Assembly (NCBI GenBank): GCA_945865865.1
Contig: CAMBEX010000004.1
Coordinates: 1 to 33,180, forward strand
Length of the DNA: 33,180 nt
From: Bdellovibrio sp. ZAP7
Lineage (GTDB): Bacteria; Bdellovibrionota; UBA1018
Direction of reading: 5' to 3'
The first letter of the stretch is position 1. Every line of letters starts with the position of its first letter. This document shows, one piece after another, positions 26,442-33,180 of the stretch. The notes under the pieces are model-generated. The model searched no databases and had not been told where the DNA came from. It worked only from the letters and a program-made list of their open reading frames with translations. The position numbers were made by a program, and so were the translations under genes.

Positions 26442-27406
26442 CGGAAATCATCACATCGGATCGACGGATGAGGGAACTGATTCAGCTTGCTAAGACGGTA
26501 GCTCAAAGTAAGGCTACGGTACTCATTCAAGGTGAGAGCGGAACGGGCAAGGAGCTCATGGCGAGCCTGGTCCACGAGAACAGCACGCGCTCCGGTCGCA
26601 CGTTTGTCGCGATCAACTGCGCTGCGATTCCTGAAAATCTCCTTGAGTCCGAACTCTTTGGATATGAGCGCGGCGCTTTTACCGGAGCGGTTTCCAGCAA
26701 GGCCGGAAAATTTGAGTTCGCAAACGGCGGAACCCTTCTATTGGATGAAATTTCAGAAATGGATATCCGTCTCCAGGCAAAACTCTTGCGAGTGATTCAG
26801 CAAGGAGAGGTCGATCGCCTAGGCGGACGCAAACCGATCGGCGTGGATGTTCGAATCATCGCGACCACCAACCGCAATCTCGCAGACTGCGTGCGCGAAG
26901 GGAGTTTCCGTGAGGATCTCTACTACCGCTTGAACGTCGTGAATCTCACCATTCCTCCGCTGCGTGAGCGAGTGGGTGATGTGGAGATTCTTGCCAAGCA
27001 TTTTATGTCAGTCTATTCCTCCAGGAACGGAAAATCCCTGACCGGAATTTCCACCGAGGCATTGGGTCTTTTGCAGTCTCACGCTTGGCCAGGCAATGTT
27101 CGAGAGCTTGAAAACGTCATCGAGCGTTCGGTGATCACCACACTGGGTGGAGTCATCGCACAGAGCGATCTCGTGCTCGAACGTAATGCCATGACCGGGA
27201 TTCTCAACGAAGAGCTTGCCCAGAAAAGCGAACGGACGGGGTGGGAACCAGGGCGCACGCTCGACGATATCGAGCGCGAGGTTATTCTCAAAGCGCTCAA
27301 CTACCACCAGGGAAATCGCACGCACACTGCGCGCGCTCTGGGAATCTCGATTCGAACGCTGAGAAACAAGCTTTCGGACTACAGGCATCTCGGAATCAGC
27401 GTTTAG
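26438..27406 (+). CDS. Sigma-54 dependent activator without receiver domain (flagellar regulator candidate)
   Basis: 322 aa; IQGESGTGKELMASLVHENS, GAFTGA, GGTLLLDEISEMDIRLQAKLLRVIQQGEVDRLGG, C-terminal Fis HTH HQGNRTHTARALGISIRTLRNKLSDYRHLGI. Confidence 0.96.
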   Translation: MTEIITSDRRMRELIQLAKTVAQSKATVLIQGESGTGKELMASLVHENSTRSGRTFVAINCAAIPENLLESELFGYERGAFTGAVSSKAGKFEFANGGTLLLDEISEMDIRLQAKLLRVIQQGEVDRLGGRKPIGVDVRIIATTNRNLADCVREGSFREDLYYRLNVVNLTIPPLRERVGDVEILAKHFMSVYSSRNGKSLTGISTEALGLLQSHAWPGNVRELENVIERSVITTLGGVIAQSDLVLERNAMTGILNEELAQKSERTGWEPGRTLDDIEREVILKALNYHQGNRTHTARALGISIRTLRNKLSDYRHLGISV

Positions 27407-27474
27407 TTGGAGCAGGCTTGGCCGGGCAAAATTTTCTCTGTGATCTTCTTGCAGCAGAATCTTTTTGCCTGGCT

Positions 27475-27493
27475 CCTCTCCGGTTGGGAGAGG
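27475..27493. repeat. 7-bp perfect hairpin CCTCTCC-GGTTG-GGAGAGG between the EBP and flgB
   Basis: Arms read directly; no T-run follows on the + strand. Confidence 0.6.
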
Positions 27494-27598
27494 GATCAGT
27501 CAGTAAGTGTTGGAAATGTTTGGATCAGTGGTTACCGGAAGGATCGGTAAAAAGGGCATGCAACTTGAACTTTATCGCAAGAGAGGGGGGCGTAGATC

Positions 27599-28015
27599 AT
27601 GAGCGATTCGGGTTTTGATTCGACTATTGGCGCGCTCAATACGTCTCTGAACTTGCGCTTGCTGAACCAGAACGTGATTGGCGCCAATATCGCCAACGCA
27701 GACACTCCTGGTTACAAAGCCAAGTCGGTGGAGTTTGAGGGCGCGCTTCGTGAGGCACTCGGAGTGGGGCAAGGAGTTCAGGCCCAAGGCAGTCATCCTG
27801 AACACATTCAGCGCAGAGCAACGGATCCTGTTTTTCCAGAAATTTATGACGATCCCAATGGAGTCGAATCGCTGGATGGAAACACCGTGGATCGCTCTGC
27901 TGAGATGGCGGAGCTCGCCGAAAATCAATTGCTGTATGACGCTTCGGCCGAAATGCTGAAACGGAAACTAGGAATGCTCAAGTACGCAATCTCTGAAGGG
28001 GGAGGTAACCGTTAA
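27599..28015 (+). CDS. flgB: Flagellar basal-body rod protein FlgB
   Basis: 138 aa; LNLRLLNQNVIGANIANADTPGYKAKSVEFEGALREAL; position directly before flgC. Confidence 0.95.
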   Translation: MSDSGFDSTIGALNTSLNLRLLNQNVIGANIANADTPGYKAKSVEFEGALREALGVGQGVQAQGSHPEHIQRRATDPVFPEIYDDPNGVESLDGNTVDRSAEMAELAENQLLYDASAEMLKRKLGMLKYAISEGGGNR

Positions 28016-28452
28016 TGGATTTCTTTTCTTCCATGCGCGTAAGCGCAAGCGGGCTAGACGCTCAAACCAAGCGGATGAATACGATCTCAAGCAATATCGC
28101 AAACGCCGAGACCACACGCGGCGTAGATGGCGGTCCCTACAAGAGAAAAGACGCTGTTTTTCAGGCACAAACCGATCGCGAGAGTTTTGGAGAGATTCTT
28201 CAGGACCAACTCGACGAGCAGGTTCAGGGAGTTCAGGTCACCGACATTCAGGACGACCCGAACCCGCCCCGCATGGTTTACAATCCGTCTCACCCGGATG
28301 CGAACGAAGAGGGCTACGTGGCAATGCCCAACGTCAACACCGTTCTTGAGATGGCCAACATGATCAGCGCGCAGCGTTCTTACGAAGCCAATGTAACGGC
28401 GATGGGTGCGGCCAAAGCCATGGCTCAAAAAGCCTTGGAAATCGGAAGATAA
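28015..28452 (+). CDS. flgC: Flagellar basal-body rod protein FlgC
   Basis: 145 aa; MDFFSSMRVSASGLDAQTKRMNTISSNIANAETT...GYVAMPNVNTVLEMANMISAQRSYEANVTAMGAAKAMAQKALEIGR; TAATG overlap with flgB. Confidence 0.97.
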   Translation: MDFFSSMRVSASGLDAQTKRMNTISSNIANAETTRGVDGGPYKRKDAVFQAQTDRESFGEILQDQLDEQVQGVQVTDIQDDPNPPRMVYNPSHPDANEEGYVAMPNVNTVLEMANMISAQRSYEANVTAMGAAKAMAQKALEIGR

Positions 28453-28464
28453 AGGGAGCTCTAG

Positions 28465-28836
28465 ATGTCGAATAATCTGACGATAGAAAATCTAGGAAAA
28501 CAGATTCAGCTCGGTAACCCCGAAGGGATGCTTGGGAGTGGGATCAGCTCGGAACAATCAGTCACCCGAGAAATGGCCAAGAACGGAATGCAGGCGCCTT
28601 CAGTGGGCGACTCCGCGGGAACTTTCTCTGATGCTCTCCGAAGTTCGGTCGAGAAGGTGAACGAGTATCAGAGTCAGGCAGACACGGCGATCAAAGAGAT
28701 GGTCGCTGGAAAAAACAAAAATATTCATGAAACGATGCTCGCCATCGAGCGTGCTGACAGTTCTCTCAAGCTGATGATGCAGGTGAGAAACAAGGTGCTC
28801 GATGCGTATCGCGAAATCATGCGTATGCAGGTGTAG
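28465..28836 (+). CDS. fliE: Flagellar hook-basal body protein FliE
   Basis: 123 aa; FSDALRSSVEKVNEYQSQADTAIKEMVAGKNKNIHETMLAIERADSSLKLMMQVRNKVLDAYREIMRMQV. Confidence 0.96.
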   Translation: MSNNLTIENLGKQIQLGNPEGMLGSGISSEQSVTREMAKNGMQAPSVGDSAGTFSDALRSSVEKVNEYQSQADTAIKEMVAGKNKNIHETMLAIERADSSLKLMMQVRNKVLDAYREIMRMQV

Positions 28837-28862
28837 TGAACTAAGTAGGAAGTGAGGACAAC

Positions 28863-30548
28863 TTGGGAGATTACCTAAAAAAAGTTTTTGGGCAGATCGC
28901 TGACTTCTTCAAAGGGCTTTCGCCCGGACGTCAGGTCGCGCTGATCACTACCGGGGGCACCATCGTGGCCGCGATGGCGATGCTCTTTCTTTGGGCTGGT
29001 AGAACCAGTTACCAAAGTCTGATGACCAATCTTAATCCGGAGGATTCGCAGAACGTCATGCGATTTCTCAGGGAAAAGAACATTCCATTTAAGATGGATG
29101 ACGCTGGACGGTCGATTTCGATTCCCTCTGAGGTGGTTGATGAAACCCGGCTTGCTCTGGCAACGCAGGGCATGCCCCAGAGTAGCGTCGTCGGCTACGA
29201 GGTGTTTGATAAGCAACAGTTGGGCACGACTAGCCTTGTTCAACGACTCAATCAGAAACGTGCTCGCGAAGGCGAGCTGATGAGGACGATTCAAACCATC
29301 AAGGGAGTCAAACGCTCCCGCGTGCATTTAGCTATTCCTGAAAAGAGCGCTTTTGTTGAGGATCAGAAAAAATCTACGGCATCAGTGGTACTGGATCTCG
29401 AACCCGGGATCCTCCTCAACGAAAAGCAGATCTACGGAATTGGTAATCTCGTGTCTCGCGCGGTTGAAGGTCTCGACATCGACGACGTCGTGATCGTCGA
29501 CTCGAACGGAAAGACACTCTCCAAGAACGCGGGGGACTCGTTGGCTTCTGCGAACTCAAGTCAAATTGAGTTCAAACAGAAGATCGAGCGCGACATGGAA
29601 GCGCGCATTGAAGGCATGCTTTCACGCGTGGTCGGTGATGGCCGCGTGGTTGCTACGGTTTCGGCCGATGTCGACTTCGCGCAGGTGAGTGAGACGCAAA
29701 CCATCTATGACCAGGACGGATCCGCCGTTCGTTCGATGGAAAAAAACAGTCAGTCCATGGAGGGCACGAGACCCAATCCAGGGGGTGCTGCCGGAGCGAC
29801 GTCCAATTTGCCGGGACAGCCTCAACAAGCTAACGGCGAGATTAAATCCGACACCAAGCGGATAAACGAAGTGGTCAATTACGCGGTTCCGCAGACTATC
29901 CGCACCACGACGCGCCCTTCGGGAAGTGTGAAGAAGCTCTCAGTGGCGGTCGTTCTGGATGGACGACAAAGCAAGAGCACCAACAAGGATGGGCAGGTAG
30001 AGAACAAGAGCGAAGCATGGTCAGCTGAGAAGCTCAAAGAGTTTGAGGCTGTTGTTTCGGGAGCCGTGGCGCTCGATCGCAAGCGTGGAGACACTCTTGA
30101 GGTCAAGAACATGGAGTTCACTCGCGTAGATCTCGACACCGCCGAAGATGAGCTGGCTGCACACCAGCGCAAGGCCTACATTCAAAACATGGTGGTCTAC
30201 GGAGTGGTGGGCATCCTGTTTGTCTTGTTCTTCTTGTTTGTGGTTCGACCTTTCGTCAAGTGGGTGACTGAGAACACGATCGACAGCGTCGATACGTTTT
30301 TGCCTCAGACGATCGAGGAACTCGAAAAACTTCAAAAGAACAATTCACTGCCAGGCCTGGAAGATGCGGTTCCAGTGATGCCGGACCGGCTCGACCCAGA
30401 GAAGGTCGAGGGAGAGATGATGCGCGAGAAAATCACGACGCTCGTCGAGACCAACCCTCACAAGGCGGCGCTGATCCTCAGGGATTGGCTCCACACCGAG
30501 GGTCCAAAGAAGGAAAAGGAAGCCGGCGGAAAAGGAAAAACGGCTTAA
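28863..30548 (+). CDS. fliF: Flagellar MS-ring protein FliF
   Basis: 561 aa; two TM segments, GYEVFDKQQLGTTSLVQRLNQKRAREGELMRTIQTIKGVKRSRVHLAIPEKS, NEVVNYAVPQTIRTTTRPSGSVKKLSVAVVLDG. TTG start with GAGGA SD. Confidence 0.97.
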   Translation: MGDYLKKVFGQIADFFKGLSPGRQVALITTGGTIVAAMAMLFLWAGRTSYQSLMTNLNPEDSQNVMRFLREKNIPFKMDDAGRSISIPSEVVDETRLALATQGMPQSSVVGYEVFDKQQLGTTSLVQRLNQKRAREGELMRTIQTIKGVKRSRVHLAIPEKSAFVEDQKKSTASVVLDLEPGILLNEKQIYGIGNLVSRAVEGLDIDDVVIVDSNGKTLSKNAGDSLASANSSQIEFKQKIERDMEARIEGMLSRVVGDGRVVATVSADVDFAQVSETQTIYDQDGSAVRSMEKNSQSMEGTRPNPGGAAGATSNLPGQPQQANGEIKSDTKRINEVVNYAVPQTIRTTTRPSGSVKKLSVAVVLDGRQSKSTNKDGQVENKSEAWSAEKLKEFEAVVSGAVALDRKRGDTLEVKNMEFTRVDLDTAEDELAAHQRKAYIQNMVVYGVVGILFVLFFLFVVRPFVKWVTENTIDSVDTFLPQTIEELEKLQKNNSLPGLEDAVPVMPDRLDPEKVEGEMMREKITTLVETNPHKAALILRDWLHTEGPKKEKEAGGKGKTA

Positions 30549-30590
30549 TTGATCGCTCCACCATGGGGCGCTCTATCGAGGGTTTAGACA

Positions 30591-31604
30591 ATGTCCTACG
30601 AGAATTACGACGAAATGTCGGGTCTAGAAAAATCCGCACTGCTACTCAATGTCCTGGGTAATCAGGTGACCGCATCGGTGTTCAAACAGATGCGCGATAA
30701 CGATGTTAAGCGCCTAGTGACTGCGATGGGCAACGTAACTCGTGTGCCGATTCCTATGGTCAAGGAAGTCCTCGAGGCCTTCTACACGGAGATCGCCGAG
30801 GAGGACAGTCTGCTCTTTGGTCAGGCGCAGGGGAGAGACTTTGTTTTGGCAACGCTCGGCGAAGAGCGGGCGAAAACAGTTCTTGGACAACTCTCAGTGG
30901 TGGAGGGAAGCAGAACTCTCGAAGCTCTCGAGCTTGTGGACTCTCGTACGCTTTCGAACTTTTTGCTCAACGAACATCCTCAGACTATCGCGCTTATTCT
31001 TGCGCATCTTGAACCCAGCAAAAAGTGTGATGTGCTGCGACGTTTGCCAGAAGCCATGCAGACCGAAGTGGTTTTGCGTATCGCCAATCTCGACTTCATT
31101 TCACCCAGTCTCATCGCGCAGGTCGACGAGGTCCTCAAACAGGAACTGGCCACTCTGGGGTCCATCGATACCCAGCAGCTCGGAGGAGTTCCGCCAATCG
31201 CCGAAATGCTCAATGTCATGGACAAGACCAACGAGCAGAACATCATGGCGCGCGTCGAAGAGAAGGATCCTCAGCTTGCCGAAGAAATCCGAAAACTCAT
31301 GTTCGTTTTCGAGGACATCGTCTTCATCGACGATCGTGGAATGCAGGTCCTGCTCAAAGAAGTCCCGAACGACAAGCTGGTCATCGCGCTCAAAACCGCG
31401 CCCGAGGAGATCAAAGACAAGATCTTCAGAAACATCTCGAAGCGCGCGGCCGATCTATTGCGCGAAGATCTCGAGGCCCTGGGTCCGGTGCGCCTGTCGG
31501 ACGTGGATGCCGCTCAGCAGGAGATCGTCAATGTGGCAAAGCGGCTTGAAGGCGAAGGCAAGATCATGATCAGCCGCGGTGGCGACGGGGATGCCTTGGT
31601 ATGA
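30591..31604 (+). CDS. fliG: Flagellar motor switch protein FliG
   Basis: 337 aa; EHPQTIALILAHLEPSKKCDVLRRLPEAMQTEVVLRIANLDFISPSLIAQVDEVLKQEL, MFVFEDIVFIDDRGMQVLLKEVPNDKLVIALK. Confidence 0.98.
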   Translation: MSYENYDEMSGLEKSALLLNVLGNQVTASVFKQMRDNDVKRLVTAMGNVTRVPIPMVKEVLEAFYTEIAEEDSLLFGQAQGRDFVLATLGEERAKTVLGQLSVVEGSRTLEALELVDSRTLSNFLLNEHPQTIALILAHLEPSKKCDVLRRLPEAMQTEVVLRIANLDFISPSLIAQVDEVLKQELATLGSIDTQQLGGVPPIAEMLNVMDKTNEQNIMARVEEKDPQLAEEIRKLMFVFEDIVFIDDRGMQVLLKEVPNDKLVIALKTAPEEIKDKIFRNISKRAADLLREDLEALGPVRLSDVDAAQQEIVNVAKRLEGEGKIMISRGGDGDALV

Positions 31605-32440
31605 CGAGTAGATTCAGGCCCGCGCATATGGACATCAAGAACGAACCTAAGACAGCGGGAGATCGCACGATCCGTGAGTTGAGCTACGGATTGGAGAAGC
31701 AGGTGAGAGAATTTCAGATGCCTAAGCTCAACGGTCCGGGCGACGGTGACTATCGCGTACTCAAGGCCAAGTACGGTTCGCTTGCTACGACCGATTCGGA
31801 CCGTTCTGGCTTGATGGATCCGAAGTTTCACCTGAATCAGTTGGTGCGAGATCCGCTGCTCATCGAAGAAGAAGAGCGCAGGGCGATCGAGGAACGCGTT
31901 CGAGCGCGTCTTTCGGAGCTTGCCGAAGAGGAAAAAAAAACGGCAGGAACCCAAGGGTTTCAAGCCGGACTTGAAAAGGGCCGTCAGGAGGCGTTGAAGA
32001 TCTTTCGTTCAGAGGCGAGCGAACGCCTTGAGAGCTTTGATGCCTTTCTGGATCACTGTGAAAACGCCAAGGCCGAAATTTTCAAGGCCAATGAACGCTT
32101 TCTGACTGAGATGGTCTTTCGCATCGCCCGGATGGTGTTGCTCAAGGAAGTAACAACCGACCGCGAATATGTGAGTCGACTTGCAAAAAGTATCGTCGAT
32201 CAAATCGGAGTGAGAGAGAACATCCGAATCCGTATAAGTGAAGGGGATTTTGCGACTGCGCAGCAGATCAAAGAAAATCTTGAAACCGCCCTTGGGGCGC
32301 TTAAAAACCTGAGCATCGAGGCTTCTTCGCAGGTCGGCGCGGGCGGATGTCTCATCGATACGCAGTGGAACTCAGTGGATGCCACGCTGGAGGCCCAACT
32401 CAAGGGTCTGCATGAAGCGCTAGTGGGCAAAAATTCTTAA
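31601..32440 (+). CDS. fliH: Flagellar assembly protein FliH
   Basis: 279 aa; EEEERRAIEERVRARLSELAEEEKKTAGTQGFQAGLEKGRQEALKIF and a C-terminal FliH/HrpE-type domain; between fliG and fliI. ATGA overlap with fliG. Confidence 0.88.
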   Translation: MTSRFRPAHMDIKNEPKTAGDRTIRELSYGLEKQVREFQMPKLNGPGDGDYRVLKAKYGSLATTDSDRSGLMDPKFHLNQLVRDPLLIEEEERRAIEERVRARLSELAEEEKKTAGTQGFQAGLEKGRQEALKIFRSEASERLESFDAFLDHCENAKAEIFKANERFLTEMVFRIARMVLLKEVTTDREYVSRLAKSIVDQIGVRENIRIRISEGDFATAQQIKENLETALGALKNLSIEASSQVGAGGCLIDTQWNSVDATLEAQLKGLHEALVGKNS

Positions 32441-32456
32441 AGCGAGGTTCTGAACA

Positions 32457-33180
32457 ATGTCTTGGGAACTCGATGAAAACTCCTACCAACGCCGCCTAGA
32501 GAGTGCGCTGCTCTATCACGAGGCGGGGCGCGTGACACAGTCTGTGGGCATGGTCTACGAGGCGTACCTGCCTGGAGCTGGGATTGGCAGTCTTTGTCAG
32601 ATTCTTCCAGCGGGTGATCCGTATTCGACTCACGGGGTTGAGGCTGAGGTGGTTGGTTTTCGCGACAGACGGGTCATGTTGATGCCGTTTGGCGACGCGC
32701 AGGGCGTGAGTAATCACAGCCTGGTTGTACTCAAGAAAAAAGATTCAAGTGTGTTGGTCGGAGAATCCTTGCTCGGTCGTGTGATCGATTCACGAGGTGA
32801 ACCGATGGATGGAAAAGGTCCGATCGCATTGACCGGCGCCTCCGAGGAACGCCCCCTTTATCAAAAGCCCTCGCATCCTCTCGAACGTACGATGATCACC
32901 CAGCCTCTGGATTTGGGGATTCGTTCGATCAATGGCCTCATCACTTGCGGTCGTGGTCAGCGCGTGGGGATCATGGCGGGTTCGGGTGTGGGTAAGTCAG
33001 TTTTGCTCGGAATGATGGCGCGCCACACGGCCGCCGACGTGAACGTCATCGCGCTGATCGGTGAGCGTGGTCGCGAGGTGCGTGAATTTATCGAAAAAGA
33101 TTTGGGGCCAGAAGGCCTCGCCCGTTCGGTAGTGATCGTGGCCACTTCTGATCAATCGCCACTCCTTCGTATGCGGGGCG
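32457..33180 (+). CDS. fliI: Flagellum-specific ATP synthase FliI (3' truncated by window end)
   Basis: Manual translation MSWELDENSYQRRLESALLYHEAGRVTQSVGMVYEAYLPGAGIGSLCQI...GVEAEVVGFRDRRVMLMPFGDAQGV...LLGRVIDSRGEPMDGKG...GIRSINGLITCGRGQRVGIMAGSGVGKSVLLGMMARHTAADVNVIALIGERGREVREF. Confidence 0.97.
   Translation, partial: MSWELDENSYQRRLESALLYHEAGRVTQSVGMVYEAYLPGAGIGSLCQILPAGDPYSTHGVEAEVVGFRDRRVMLMPFGDAQGVSNHSLVVLKKKDSSVLVGESLLGRVIDSRGEPMDGKGPIALTGASEERPLYQKPSHPLERTMITQPLDLGIRSINGLITCGRGQRVGIMAGSGVGKSVLLGMMARHTAADVNVIALIGERGREVREFIEKDLGPEGLARSVVIVATSDQSPLLRMRG

Noticed and set aside
1-33180. CRISPR arrays, tRNA/rRNA genes, transposons, prophage or integrase
   Set aside because: No regularly spaced repeats, no cloverleaf or rRNA segments recognised, and no transposase or integrase motifs in the ORF translations.

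Overview
The window is a gene-dense bacterial chromosomal segment, probably Bdellovibrionota or a related deltaproteobacterial-type lineage; that placement is inferred from gene content and was not searched. No tRNA, rRNA, CRISPR array, transposase or integrase was recognised. Left to right it holds: a truncated Glu/Leu-type amino-acid dehydrogenase (-); D-Ala-D-Ala ligase (+); a minus-strand run of YbgF/CpoB-like lipoprotein, LysM protein, dprA and topA; a DUF4911-like small protein and a PilT-family ATPase (+); a reduced Tad/T2SS-like set split across both strands (T2SSF-like membrane protein + small TM ORF on +, CpaF ATPase + secretin on -) that flanks a lipocalin-like protein and a Cys/His amidase-like exported protein; a 42-aa very basic ORF directly in front of metK; a receiver-less sigma-54 activator (EBP); a 2-oxoacid dehydrogenase acyltransferase-like gene split by a frameshift; an Mla/Mce-type ABC operon with its own lipoprotein; and a large exported TPR protein coupled to a second receiver-less EBP, followed by flgB-flgC-fliE-fliF-fliG-fliH-fliI (fliI truncated at the window end). 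The most interesting signals are: (1) a near-consensus sigma-54 promoter (TTGGCACCGGGCTTGCT, 23411-23427) before the TPR-EBP-flagellar run, with a perfect 10-bp inverted repeat about 150 bp upstream of the predicted start site; (2) the TPR/EBP coupling; (3) the 42-aa basic ORF 3 nt upstream of metK; (4) the reduced Tad-like cluster around an amidase-like protein; (5) the frameshifted acyltransferase; (6) a structured, unannotated ~280-nt gap before the first EBP.
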